Source: Prosapia bicincta
Lineage: Eukaryota; Arthropoda; Insecta; Hemiptera; Cercopidae
Length of the DNA stretch: 64,000 nucleotides
NCBI GenBank assembly: GCA_036971475.1
Contig: JBAIZL010000006.1
Location: forward strand, 64,308,398-64,372,397
Direction: 5' to 3'
Under the pieces are notes generated by a model. It searched no databases and had not been told where the DNA came from. It worked only from the letters and a program-made list of their open reading frames with translations. Positions 1 through 12,300 of the stretch are shown one piece after another (position 1 is the stretch's first letter; each line of letters starts with the position of its first letter). The position numbers and the translations under genes were made by a program.

Positions 1-504
1 GGAGGAAGACTTGACAAGAACTAGCTTTCCGCTCGCGTTAGGTGTATGTATAACTTATTCAGTTTACTTGTACATTGGTCAATGATTACATCAATGTTCT
101 AGAATAAGGCTACGTGTTACATGGAAAATAACTAACGATTACATCTTTAAGTTAATAGAAAGTTCCATCGGAAATGACACATATTGAACAATTATTTGAG
201 TATTGACTTGAGTTACTTTTGTAGCCTGAATCATTTGAAAAACAATTCGTAATACATTGAATTATTCTAATGTTACTTAAAATATAAGAATTTCATATAA
301 GACATAGTATCATATTACATACATAATACATATTACGTGAGTACATAACAAATGGAACACGTAATATAAACAAACAAAAATATAAGTCAACTCCTGCTTA
401 GGCCAACAAAAAAAAATATATTTTATTTACTCTTTATACAGAATTAATATTAAAGTATTTATACAGTATTAAAATTAATATAAATAAAGTAACAAGACCT
501 TTCC
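1..504. other. AT-rich non-coding sequence
   Basis: No open frame of interest, no terminal repeats and no tandem structure were seen here. The sequence is AT-rich and reads as intergenic or intronic. Confidence 0.6.
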
Positions 505-860
505 GTTGAAACAGCTGTTCTTCCACATAACCTCCAACATAAAATCAGCGGTTTTATGAAATCATATGTTAGCACTTATTTTGAGCAAAGGGACGAAATA
601 ACTATATTGCATACATTGCCATTTTTGTGAAAAGTTTTTCTCCTATATAATACTTAAATTAATTTATTACATTTAAATAATTAATTCATATTCGAAAAAC
701 TGCAATAACATCAATTGTCATCCACTGCTAGTTTAAAAGAATGTATTTGACTTGAGTGCATAAATAAAAAATTTCAATAACTATTGAAAATTTGAACGAT
801 ATATATATATATATATATATATCAGAAAGCGTAATCTAATAGCAGGAATTGAGAAATAGC
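505..860 (+). repeat. Dispersed repeat family M1, copy a
   Basis: This is a ~350-bp AT-rich repeat that recurs at 14128-14460, 18190-18880 (reverse), 19450-19910 (reverse, interrupted), 21690-21760 (fragment) and 53640-53760 (fragment). Shared landmarks are AACAGCTGTTCT, an ATAAAATCAGC..GTTTTATGAAATC block, and a CTATTAGTTCACAC-type far end. No ORF is conserved, so it looks like a non-autonomous element. Its class is not determined because I could not define terminal repeats or target duplications. An (AT)n run at 799-822 lies inside this copy. Confidence 0.6.
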
Positions 861-1676
861 GGTTAAAGCATAGATTAATTATTGTCCCAGAAACATAACT
901 TCACTGTTAAAACTCGCTCGTTAACTAGCAATTCTTCAGGCATTGCCGCTCTGTCATTATGATTCAACAGAATGTTTGGATATTAATATATATTATAGGG
1001 CTATTTTAAGTAATTCTTTTGGTGTCCTTCGAACGAAAATAAAAATTTCATTCACTTCCATACTCCGGAGCCTTGTAAACACAGTATATTCTCATACTCT
1101 GCGTTCTAGAATTTTGCCAATATTCTACAACTAACCAATAATTTTTAAAAAAAACGTCATATTTAACCGGATGATTTTTACCATTAGAAGTTTGTCCCCC
1201 ACATGGTTTTATTCAGTCAATAATACACTAGATAGATGAGAAGTAAATGCCTACACTAATGTTTTTTTACAGCGATATTTTTCTACATTTGTTTGGACTA
1301 ACTTCTCTTCTAACATATGTTATAAAATAATCATAATTTGTCTTTAAGCTGTCCATGTAAAATGCCAGTCAAAGGGCCATTTTCTAATAAACAATCTATC
1401 TATTTATATATGTATATTAATAAAACGAATAAAAGCACATAACGGTAAAACGTCAGACATATTTTGGTTAGAACTAAAATATAATTCATCTCATATTCGG
1501 TGAATCGAACGAAGTTTATTAACTAAGCCACAGTCTAGTATCACATAGGGATTCGAAATGCACAATGAGTTTTATAATATTCGATAAATATCTGTCAGGC
1601 AGCATAAAAAAAAGAATAAATCTGTTTACAAGTTTTGCACTAAAACACTTCGCGCGCATGCGCACGCACGCTCACA

Positions 1677-1710
<34 letters not shown>

Positions 1711-2256
1711 GCGGTTAAAACTGAGAGCGAGCAAAACAAATTATTAAGGCAAACACTATCACTAACACGAATTAAAATGCGTTCTTTATTGTCAGAATCA
1801 CAAATATCTTGATCATTGAAAGAAGCTGTTTGGGATTCGTAGTGTATAGGTCAAAGTTTATAAGCTGGCAGTTGAGGGCTGCGAGAGGAGGGTGTAGGTG
1901 CTCGTAGGTCATTTCCAAAAACATTGACCTGTGTAAAAGAATTAATTATTGTTATTTAATAATATTTTTTAATGTATAGCATAAATAACAACAGATGTAA
2001 ACTGGGCGTTCACGGAAGCGTAATAGGATTTCTAAGGGTTGGGACGGGTTGGCTGAGACTCATGAGGGATGACGACAGTACCAGATGTTTTTTTAGTCGA
2101 ATAGACAATTTCTACCTAAGAGCCAAGTGCCGATTTATAAAATTTGACTTATACAGTAATACCTCACTTAGCGCTCCTTAGTTTAGCACTGATTCGTTAA
2201 AGCGCTTCTACGACTTGCTTTCAAGGTCATCGGGGGTATGCGTCGTCTCATTCTAA
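861..2256. other. Non-coding stretch with (CA)n microsatellite
   Basis: There is no credible gene. A (CA)n microsatellite lies at 1681-1708. At 2154-2205 a segment starting ACAGTAATACCTCACTTAGC resembles one end of a pogo-type transposon, but no partner end was found. Confidence 0.5.
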
Positions 2257-2895
2257 AGCCCCCATACACGGGCGAGCATATTGGCGAACCTGCTCGCGAA
2301 CATGCTCGGTGTTGCCCACAGACGATCGAACATGCTCGCGAACTTGCTCGCCGCTTTTCTTGGCGCCGTAACAGTCTAGTTATGTCAGTATGTGCGTAAT
2401 GGATGATAACGCTATGATGGCTATTTGTGGTAGTTTCGTTTGTTTGGAAGATGAGAAAAAACGCAAGCGACGCAAAATGTGGTGAAAGAATTGGCTTAAA
2501 AATAGGAACCGGTTGTCACATATCTCTGTTGGCAGAACTAGCAGCAAACGAACCAAATGATTATAAAAATTGCCCGAGGATGACTGAAGACTGTTTCTAA
2601 GACATTCTTCGACGTATTTCTCCAGAAGTTGAGAAACAGAATGCTGCTGGAGAAATAAAGAAAATTTCCACCGACCAGCACAACAGAAAACTAGCTGCTG
2701 CGGGTGACCGAGGAGCATGCTCACGAACATGTTGGTCGTCCCCTCAGACGGGGGGCATGTTCGTGTTGGGGCTCAGACGAGCCGAGCGCCGAACGGAACA
2801 TGGTCGCCGGTTGGAATGCTCGTAGACCCCATACACTGACGAGCATGTTCACCGCCAACACCGTCGCGAGCATGCTCGCCCGTGTATGGAGGGCT
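2257..2895 (+). mobile_element. PIF/Harbinger-type transposon relic
   Basis: The ends form an inverted repeat: AGCCCCCATACACGGGCGAG at 2257 matches the reverse complement of the right end, AGCCCTCCATACACGGGCGA. Flanking triplets are TAA and TAG, close to the 3-bp TWA duplication of the superfamily. Subterminal sequence on both sides is rich in GAACATGCTCG-like short repeats in both orientations, typical of binding sites near transposon ends. Inside is a broken N-terminal piece of a Harbinger nuclease (2399-2703). At 639 bp it has lost most of the transposase and is an internal-deletion derivative. Confidence 0.75.
2399..2703 (+). pseudogene. Harbinger transposase N-terminal fragment, frameshifted
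   Basis: The plus strand starts with an ATG (MDDNAMMAI), passes a WxKNWLKNRNRLSH segment with a stop, then shifts frame to LAELAANEPNDYKN, PRMTEDCF, stop, DILRRISPEVEKQ. The order W..WL.RR, then ELR.E.P..Y.NF.RM, then CF..IL..I.P.I is the N-terminal signature of the PIF/Harbinger nuclease family (HARBI1-like). Two in-frame stops and at least one frameshift make it non-functional. The DDE catalytic domain is absent. The minus-strand open frame over the same DNA has no family resemblance and is treated as a shadow. Confidence 0.7.
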
Positions 2896-3145
2896 TAGTA
2901 GTCGGCATAAAGCTGGAGAGGAGACGTGCTTATTTGTTTTCTTGGCGACTAGAGTGTATCAATTGTATACGCTACCCTCCCTGTTACTGACCGGCAAACT
3001 CAACCGCAGTGGCATCGTTAGGAAAGCCAGATGATTACTGTATTCAACTCAATAGAGCAGATCATAGCGGATACGTATATGTATGCAAAAGCAACAGAGT
3101 AACGTAATTGTAATTTATTATAAACCCTTCTTATAATTATTACAC

Positions 3146-3242
3146 AACCTTAATGTACATTTTGCTAACACAGTTAACATCATCACGTGGTTACAAATAA
3201 ACTTGACCTTCTGATGATGCTAACTGTGTTAGTGAAATATAC
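3146..3242. ncRNA. Inverted pair of decayed hammerhead motifs (family F6)
   Basis: Two copies face each other. Plus strand: stem I strand GACCTT, core CTGATGA (3211-3217), extra T, stem II GCTAAC/GTTAGT with a TGT loop, GAAA (3234-3237). After that the stem III/I region is replaced. Minus strand (3186 down to 3146): GTGATGA, stem II GTTAAC/GTTAGC, AAAA in place of GAAA, TGTACA, then AAGGTT, which would pair with the GACCTT-type stem I strand. Each copy has therefore lost a different half, and neither should cleave. The layout matches the intact pairs near 57 kb. Confidence 0.55.
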
Positions 3243-3299
3243 TTACTACTAGCCAAAGCCTACCCTTGGCAGTTGAGCCATTTGGCCACTTGCTGACCA

Positions 3300-3990
3300 T
3301 TAGGTTAGGAGATAGGACTGTTGTAATCCTGGGCCTGGTCCAGGGCTACGCAATCATTAAAGTGTTCGGCATTCAAAAGCTCACCACCCCTCAGCAGACA
3401 CTCTAGGTTCGGTAACATATGGGTGCGGTGGAGGTGCGCAGCAAGTTAATCATGACAGGTCTTCAATCTGAAGGCTGCAACGCTAACAGCTCGGGGCAAG
3501 TTATGGTCATTTGGTCTACCGGGCACAAGACTTTCCCACCGTTTTCCTGCTGGGAATTCCCTTAATCGAACGTGATTCCATTCTTCGTTGGACATCTTTA
3601 TTAAGGAACTGGAGGGCTGTAGTGAACTCAGATGCTCGGGCTGAGGGAGGCTTGTTTCCTGCTTGGCTAGTTGATCAGCCTTTTCATTGCCAGTGATGTT
3701 TACAAGGCTCTGGATCCACAGGAAGTCAAGTACCCACCCGACATTTATGAAAGCATTTAGTTTTCTTCTACAGTCTATGGTTCCTGTCTGTGAGTTCCCT
3801 GAGAGGTTCAAGATGGCGTTCTTAGAGTCAACAAGGAAAACGGATTTAGCCGGAGCAGTGAGGTTCTCAAGTTCAATTGCTGCAGCATATATGGTGCAGC
3901 TGCCTCACCGTCGTAGCACCTGTTTCGCCTGATCCAGGCATGGATGATCCATCAGTGTAAATGTGGAGCCATTCTGTTAGCGAAATGTAC
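3300..3990 (-). pseudogene. LINE fragment: RNase H domain and C-terminal tail
   Basis: On the minus strand the translation shows IYTDGSSMPGSGETG near 3950 (RNase H opening Asp motif), SVFLVDSKNAI (frame-shifted relative to the first piece), then the segment open at 3811-3446 with NITGNEKADQLAKQET, the final RNase H motif with its Asp. It continues past a stop into a Cys/His-rich tail (CLLRGGELLNAEHF). This order is typical of I/Jockey-superfamily non-LTR elements that carry RNase H. Endonuclease and reverse transcriptase are absent, and frameshifts and stops show it is dead. Exact clade is not determined. Confidence 0.7.
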
Positions 3991-5464
3991 ATAAAGCCTA
4001 TGTGAATATTTGTACCAAGGGTTTATAATTATTTATCAAGTAGATGAAGGAATTAGCTTTTTTTGTTATAGAATTCTTATTAAATGATTTTTTTTTTAAT
4101 CACGAAAAGGTATATGAGTGTACTTCGAAATCCCTACATTTCTTTAATAAATGTTAAATTCTCATTTTACAGATTTTCAGCGTACTGTAAAACGTCTCTG
4201 AACGTAGTAAAGAGCATATCTACTTCCGGACCCTTTCCATGCGACCCATGATAAAAACATCATTACTCATCTAACCTCCCATATCACGAGAGTATTAAAC
4301 TTCCGTATTTAAAGAATTAAAAAATAACAAAACCATAAAAAACTAGACACAGCAAATGTTGTACTAACAAACTAATGACCTAATTAAAAAACCTTGTAGA
4401 CACAAGATGAGTCAACAGCAATTACAACAAAATTGCACAACCGCAGGCAAAACGGGGATTCCACAACAGAGCACTAGGCCAAACATAAACTATCCATTAC
4501 TCGTACTTAGCGACTCCAAATAAGCCAACTTAGCCGTACATAGAGATCTGAAACTTCACAAAACGTCATTGAGTATTAAAGTCTAATGGCACTGGTTAAA
4601 AAGGGAAATTAAAAGATTTGTAACAGAATTTATCAATTTGAAAACAAATTGAATTACAAAATTCGTTTTAATTCGACATTTTTGTTTTACTTAATATTAA
4701 TGGTTCGGGCAGGCCTCATTTTCTTTGCAATTGTTAGCAGTTTAATGCCTCAAAATTTAAAAAAGAAAGAAATAATAAGATCGAGCCGACAAAGACATCC
4801 CGAGAGTTAAAGTAAAAATTTCATTAAATACTAAGAATCAAAGGTTTTACAATTTTCATTGTTTTTTTTATATGTCAAACTTTATTATTAAAAATTGTGA
4901 ACTTTTCGGAACCAAATTCGGTCGGGTTCTAGAGAATTATGAGGCTAATAGTGGAGGGGGGTTTAGCCGTTGCCCTATAAACACTACGATATTCCAACTG
5001 TTTAGCTTTCGATTTTAATTTTAGGGTTATGAAAAATTTCCTTCCATGGATACAATTAAAGCTTGTTTTGCCTATCTTGGATGCCATGTATTGTTCCTAG
5101 TATATATGAAATCATAACACTTTTGTTCCAGAAACCTAGTTCCAAATACTGTAACCAAATACCTTTCTGTTTCGTGTTCAAGAATTAGTGAACATTCGTG
5201 GCTAATCATTCAAGAGATGTGTTCATAAAACGTAGTTTCTCCTTTCGTGAACAGTTATTTTCTCAAATGCTCGTACGGGCCAAGAATTGAAAAAGTCATT
5301 TTTTGATCAGAATTATAACTTTACTAAAGATTTTCTATTTTGTATTTCAACTACACCTGTAAAAAAGCGGTTTGAGTCCCTCCTCGCGATATCAAATGCA
5401 AACGATAGTTACATCTGCATACGTGATACAGACATACAAACAATAATCTATTTTATAAATATGT
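3991..5464. other. AT-rich non-coding sequence
   Basis: No gene, terminal repeat or element was recognised. The right end (from about 5160) already contains very degenerate relatives of the neighbouring minisatellite unit. Confidence 0.5.
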
Positions 5465-6790
5465 TATATCTGCATAAACATTTTCCTCGCAAAACTGTAT
5501 TCTCATTAAAAAAAACGTTTTTTAGTGTACCTACATAAACGTTTCTCTCGCTACTCCCCATTAAAAAAACGTTTTTTTAGTGTACCTACTTAAACGTTTC
5601 TCTCGCTACTCCCCATTAAAAAAACGTTTTTTAGTGTACCTACTTAAACGTTTCTCTCGCTACTCCCCATTAAAAAAACGTTTTTTAGTGTACCTACTTA
5701 AACGTTTCTCTCGCTACTCCCCATTAAAAAAACGTTTTTTAGTTTACCTACATAAACGTTTCTCTCGCTACTCCCCATTAAACAAACGTTTTTTAGTGTA
5801 CCTACTTAAACGTTTCTCTCGCTACTCCCCATTAAAAAAACGTTTTTAGTGTACCTACTTAAACGTTTCTCTCGCTACTCCCCATTAAAAAAACGTTTTT
5901 TAGTGTACCTACATAAACGTTTCTCTCGCTACTCCCCATTAAAAAAACGTTTTTTAGTGTACCTACTTAAACGTTTCTCTCGCTACTCCCCATTAAAAAA
6001 CGTTTTTTAGTGTACCTACATAAACGTTTCTCTCGCTACTCCTCATTAAAAAAACGTTTTTTAGTGTACCTACTTAAACGTTTCTCTCGCTACTCCCCAT
6101 TAAAAAAACGTTTTTTAGTTTACCTACATAAACGTTTCTCTCGCTACTCCCCATTAAACAAACGTTTTTTAGTGTACCTACTTAAACGTTTCTCTCGCTA
6201 CTCCCCATTAAAAAAACGTTTTTAGTGTACCTACTTAAACGTTTCTCTCGCTACTCCCCATTAAAAAAACGTTTTTTAGTGTACCTACATAAACGTTTCT
6301 CTCGCTACTCCCCATTAAAAAAACGTTTTTTAGTGTACCTACTTAAACGTTTCTCTCGCTACTCCCCATTAAAAAACGTTTTTTAGTGTACCTACATAAA
6401 CGTTTCTCTCGCTACTCCTCATTAAAAAAACGTTTTTTAGTGTACCTACTTAAACGTTTCTCTCGCTACTCCCCATTAAAAAAACGTTTTTTAGTGTACC
6501 TACATAAACGTTTCTCTCGCTACTCCCATTAAAAAAACGTTTTTTAATGTACCTACATAAACGTTTCTCTCGCTACTCCCCATTAAACAAACGTTTTTTA
6601 GTGTACCTACATAAACGTTTCGCTCGCGAAATCCCATTCAAACAATACTTCAATTTACTAATGTTTCGCAACATATCTACATACACCTTTCCCTCGCCAT
6701 CCACCATATAAAAATTCCCTCAATTACTAATATGTTATAGTCTACACAAATGTTTCTCTCGCTACTCCCCATTTAAACAACACTGCCATT
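5465..6790. repeat. 54-bp minisatellite with a 376-bp higher-order repeat
   Basis: About 21 head-to-tail units of 53-55 bp run from ~5503 to ~6620, with degenerate units on both sides (one near 6745-6790). Each unit contains TACCTACTTAAACG or TACCTACATAAACG, then TTTCTCTCGCTACTCCCC and ATTAAAAAAACGTTTTTTAG. Variant bases define a seven-unit cassette: an AGTTTACC start with AAACAAACG, a five-T unit, a plain unit, a CATAAAC unit, a six-A unit, a CTCCTCATT unit and a plain unit. This cassette occurs at 5741-6116 and again at 6117-6492. Long open frames inside are an artefact of 54 being divisible by three. Confidence 0.92.
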
Positions 6791-8396
6791 AACATAAGTG
6801 TGATAGTAGCCTATATCGACATTCACGTTCCCTATTTTTTTTGCAAAACCCATGATTATAAAAGCACGCTGCGATTGTCTAATGTAATTTACTAGATAAG
6901 TCTATTTAGACTAGTTGTAAGGCAATTTTAAAATTAGGGATAAATAATAAGATCCACTTCAAGAGCAAAACTATAAGACATTAAACTCTTGTAAAAACGT
7001 TCGATAAAAAAACCTGGAAAGGTATTTTGTGCGGTTTGTGGCGAAGGATGTGTTATCTGTGAAGAAGGGCATGTTCGCAATGTGCGCAAACAGTTACTAG
7101 TTTACGTACAGTTTTTACTCTACGTGAGTCAGCGGTTTCAAGGTACAGTGAGTAAAAAGACTAACCCACATTACACGGGAAGACGGTGATTCATCGGTGA
7201 CAACTGCGGCAATATATCTTTTATGGTTTACAACCTGTCAATCAGCCACACGGACGCGCCAACGTCGAGACCACCGAATTCTATAAGTTTCTCGGTTCGA
7301 TAGCGCTCTGACCTTGGCAAAAAAAGAAAGTAGCTCCTATGCACATAGTTTTCCAAATTCTTGGTACCACGGTAGGTTTATGTTCAAATTTTCTAGGAGG
7401 AAGAGCCAGAGCTATTGCAAGGGACGGAAAGTATGGAATAGGGACGGGGCAGCTCGATGACTTTTGTACTAGATTTTTCTTACTTACATGAAAAGACCTT
7501 ACACGAAGCACTTTTTGCAGATATAAACTGCACAAAGTATGGCTATAAATCGTAAGACCAGATCTTCCCTCTGCCTCAGATAAGCAACTCCAATTTGTTA
7601 GAGCAACTCGACTCTTAGACCCTCGTGTCTTCTTGCCCTTCCTAAGAGTTCCAATCAATGCACTATTTGGTTTACAACCCAACAAAGTAAGACAGACGCC
7701 TTTTTTAAAAACGATACACAGTAGTTATTGCCTCTATTTTAGCAAGGCAGAAAACTGTGTCCTGTTGAATCATGATTTCTCCCTCGACTCTTAGACAGGG
7801 TGGCTTTTTGTCCCTCCCTAATCATTTCTACTTTTCTACCAATGCGCTCGTCAGATTATCACAGAACAAAATAAAATGGACACCTCGTTTTGACCGCCTG
7901 AAGCAGACCTACTTCAGTTAATCAACCCGGCCCAGGCGAACTATAATTTCCCTATCAGAATCAAAGAAAATGCCCACCCCTTTATCCTACGCTTATTCCA
8001 CCCATCGTTTATCCTTGCTCCACTTGATTGTAAAGGGTAAAGGCCTTTCATATCCTCTACTGAAAGCAGATCCATTCAAGGTATACGACCCTACCCACGT
8101 AATCCATAATCATTTCTAATATCCGAGACCACGGAATTTTATGATCTAAACTTATCGTAAAAAATAATTTAAAACAAAATTAACCAAATAAAGTATGTTT
8201 TTATTTCAAAGAAAATAAATGAAGTTCAACATTGACATTGACGTATAGCAGATGTTTGGTCAAGTGAACATGACTGCTCTGCGGTTGGAACACATTTAGT
8301 TACATAAATAAACAGTTGACATTACAGATTAACAAGGCGGACTTGAATTGGTAATAAATTATGTACTATTAATAACATTTTAAGTTTGTTTTATTT
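6791..8396. other. Non-coding stretch with an imperfect duplication
   Basis: CTCGACTCTTAGAC occurs at 7607 and 7783 inside a weak ~176-bp direct duplication. A 134-codon open frame on the minus strand (7685-7281) has no recognisable domain and no supporting splice or start context. I do not call it a gene. Confidence 0.4.
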
Positions 8397-8470
8397 AAGG
8401 CCGGTGTGTGAGAGAGAGAAGGGGACAGAGAGAGAAAGGGGAGAGATGAAAGAGAGAGAGCGCGCGAGTT
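8397..8470. repeat. Purine-rich low-complexity tract
   Basis: A run of GTGTGAGAGAGAG and GGGGAGAGATG-type sequence forms a polypurine stretch on the plus strand. Confidence 0.7.
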
Positions 8471-8740
8471 AAGGAAAAGTCATACAAGTTATCATGGCCT
8501 GGGCAAAAAGTCAAAGTTTCTTACAGCTTGGAAAAATAAACAAGGGTAGTCAAACACAGAAATACAGAGTGACAAAGGCTAATACATGACAGAATGGTCA
8601 TTGCCATTGGAAAAAAATATGGCAGTAAATTTAGAGAATAAAAACAAAAATTAAAAGTCTAATACAGTGCCCTAATGATGACTAATTGTTATACCATAAG
8701 ACACGGCTTAGAAAAGACAGGATAGAGAAGGCTTATTTAT

Positions 8741-8937
8741 AACCCGTTACACACGTCCCGACCGTACCACCCGACACAACTGAACTCCCCGACCATCTCT
8801 GTTGGGTTGAGCTCTACATACGTTCCGACCATGACTACCGTTAGTAGCCAACTTCTTCTCGTGAAGTGAAGTTGTGATCTCCAAGTGCTCTGGACCACGA
8901 CAGTTGAGTGGTTTTGTCGGGACGTGTGTAGCGGGTT
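8741..8937. mobile_element. Short TIR element (MITE), superfamily uncertain
   Basis: The left end AACCCGTTACACACGTCCCG is matched by the reverse complement of the right end, AACCCGCTACACACGTCCCG, and both continue to GAC. That is a 23-bp inverted repeat with one mismatch, enclosing 197 bp without coding potential. Flanks are AT-rich (TTAT on the left, TTAG on the right), and a 3-bp duplication of Harbinger type is possible but not clean. The body has several GTTG/CAAC-rich short inverted motifs near the ends. Confidence 0.65.
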
Positions 8938-9339
8938 TTAGGGATACGGTATTACAAAAAGGTAATGTGACTAGAACTACGCGTCAACAGCCTATTATTA
9001 ACAAGTCCAAACTTAGTGAAAACACTATTTACCGAAATTAAAGGATAATTTTCAAAAACCTTACACAAGTGATCTTTATTGCTGTCTGTAATTATAAATT
9101 CGGAAAGTCGTATTTTCACTATCTTACACATAAAGTAACTCCAAACGTCACGGACAACCAATCCATGAATAAAACCAAAGGTTTACCCTAAGACTGCAAA
9201 AGAACTATTTGGTATATAGAATAACGTGCCGCCAGAATAAACACGGTCAATGACCGAGCCGTCTTCGCTATCATATGTAAACATTCTAGGAGATCATACA
9301 CTGAACAGATCTTTAATCTCATAGCCTGACATTGTCCTT

Positions 9340-12300
9340 AAGAACGAGTAGCTGTCGCCTTATATGCCGCAATTAGCCGAGGGTAATACGTGACGCCACA
9401 GGTTATCAATGCTCTAGCAAGGCATTATATCATAAGTAGCCTATTACCAAGAGTAACTAGCTAGTGATTATAACGCCACATATTGCAAATGATATAGCGA
9501 AGAATTGAATCCATTGGAGCCAATTAGCCGAGGGTAACCTGTGACGCAATACAGTAAATTGTGACTCTACTGTGCTCTAGCGTAGCATTAAATAAAATGG
9601 AGCCTATTACCCGAGGTTACTAGTGACACCGTCGGTTCCAAAGCTCCAGCGGGACAATGATTAAATGGAGCCTATTATCCGAGGTTACTAATAACACCAT
9701 CGGTTACAACGCTCCAGCGGGACAATGATTAAATGGAGCCTATTAGGCGAGGTAACTAGTGACGCCGCCGGTTCCAACGCTCCAGCGTGACAATGATTAA
9801 ATGGAGCCTATTAGGCGAGGTAACTAGTAACACCGCCGGTTCCAACGCTCCAGCGGGACAATGATTAAATGGAGCTGATTGGTCGAGGTAACTAGTGACG
9901 CCGCCGATTGACAATGCTCCAACGAGGCATTGATCAAATGGAGCTGATTAGCCGAGGTAACTAGTGACGCCGCCGATTGACAACGCTCCAACGGGGCATT
10001 CATCAAATGTATCTGATTAGCCGAGGTAACTAGTGACGCTGCCGGTTCCAACGCTCCAGCGTGACAATGATTAAATGGAGCCTATTAGGCGAGGTAACTA
10101 GTAACACCGCCGGTTCCAACGCTCCAGCGGGACAATGATTAAATGGAGCTGATTGGTCGAGGTAACTAGTGACGCCGCCGATTGACAATGCTCCAACGGG
10201 GCATTGATCAAATGGAGCTGATTAGACGAGGTAACTAGTGACGCCGCCGATTGACAACGCTCCAACGGGGCATTCATCAAATGTATCTGATTAGCCGAGG
10301 TAACTAGTGACGCTGCCGGTTCCAACGCTCCAGCGGGACAATGATCAAATTGAGCCTATTAGGGGAGGTAACTAGTGACACCGCCGGTTCCAACGCTCCA
10401 GCGGGACAGTGATCAAATGGAGCCTATTACCCGAGGTTACTAGTGACGCCACAGGTTCCAACGCTCCAGCGGGACAATGCTTAAATGGAGCCTATTAGTC
10501 GAGGTAACTAGTGACACCGCCGGTTCCAACGCTCCAGCGGGACAATGATTAAATGGAGCCTATTAGGCGAGGTAACTAGTGACACCGCAGGTTCCAACGC
10601 TCCAGCGAGACAATGATTAAATGGAGCCTATTAGTCGAGGTAACTAGTGACACCGCCGGTTCCAACGCTCCAGCGGGACAATGATTAAATGGAGCCTATT
10701 AGGCGAGGTAACTAGTGACACCGCAGGTTCCAACGCTCCAGCGGGACAATGATTAAATGGAGCCTATTACCCGAGGTTACTAGTGACGCCGCCGGTTCCA
10801 ACGCTCCAGCGGGATAATGCTTAAATGGAGCCTATTAGGCGAGGTAACTAGTGACACCACCGGTTCCAACGCTCCAGCGGGACAATGATTAAAAAGCCTA
10901 TTACCCGAGGTAACTAGTGACACCGCCGGTTCCAACGCTCCAGCGGGACAATGATCAATGGAGCCTATTAGGCGAGGTAACTAGTGACGCCGCCGGTTCC
11001 AACGCTCCAGCAAGACAATGATCAAATGGAGCCTATTACCCGAGGTTACTAGTGACGCCGCCGGTTCCAACGCTCCAGCGGGGCATTGAATCAAATGAAG
11101 GCGATAAGGCGAGGTAACTAGTGACGCCGCCGATCGACAATACTCTAACGGGGCATTGATCAAATGGAGCTGATTAACCGAGGTAACTAGTGACGCCGCC
11201 GATTGACAATGCTCCAACGGGGCATTGATCAAATGGAGCTGATTAGCCGAGGTTACTAGTGACGCCGCCGGTTCCAACGCTCCAGCGGGGCATTGAATCA
11301 AATGGAGACGATAAGGCGAGGTTATTAGTGACGCCACTGATACCCAATGCTCTAGCGGGGCATTGAATCAGACGGAGCCGATTAGGCGAGGTAACTAGTG
11401 ACGCCAACGATTCCCTACGCTCTAGCGGGACAATGAATCAAATGAAGCCGATTCGGCGAGGTAACTAGTGACGCCGCCAGTTAACAATACTCTAACGGGA
11501 CAATGAGTCGAATGGAGCCAAATAGGCAAGGTAACTAGTGACGCCACCGATTCCCAATGCCCTAGCGGGACAATGAACCAAATGAAGCCGATTAGGCAAG
11601 GTAACTAGTGACGCCACCTATTCCCAATGCTCCAACGGTGCATTGATCAAATGGAGCTGATTAGCCGAGGTAACTAGTGACGCCGCCGACTAACAATGCT
11701 CCAACGGGGCATTGATCAAATGGAGCTGATTAGCCGAGGTAACTAGTGACGCCGCCGATTGACAATCCTCCAACGGGGCATTGATCAAATGGAGCTGATT
11801 AACCGAGGTAACTTGTGACGCCGCCGATTAGCATTGCTCCAACGGGGCATTGATCAAATGGAACTGATTACCCGAGGAAACTAGTGACGACGCCTGTTCC
11901 CAATGCCCTTGCGGGACATTGAATCAAATGTAGCCTATTACCAGAGGGTAACTAGTGACGCCGCCTGTTGACAATGCTCCAACGTGGCATTGATCAAATG
12001 GAGCTGATTAGCCGAGGTAACTAGTGACGCCTCCGATTGACAATGCTCCAACGGGGCATTGATCAAATGGAGTTGATTAGCCGAGGTAACTAGTGACGCC
12101 GCCGACTGACAATGCTCCAACGGAGCATTGATCAAATGGAGTTGATTAGCCGAGGTAACTAGTGACGCCGCCGATTGACAATGCTCCAACGGGGCATTGA
12201 TCAAATGGAGCTGATTAACCGAGGTAACTAGTGACGCCGCCGATTAGCGTTGCTCCAACGGGGCATTGATCAAATGGAGCTGATTAGCCGAGCCTAGTGA

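Noticed and set aside
5580..6225. Open frames encoding YLLKRFSRYSPLKKRFLV repeats
   Set aside because: Consequence of the 54-bp minisatellite period; frames end at 53-bp units.
7281..7685. 134-codon minus-strand open frame
   Set aside because: No domain, weak start context and no splice support; part of the region is an imperfect duplication.
9824..12204. Several 73-118 codon open frames with repeated AASLVTSANQLHL peptides
   Set aside because: They arise from the 69-bp satellite unit being divisible by three; frames break wherever 68-bp units intervene, and there is no gene context.
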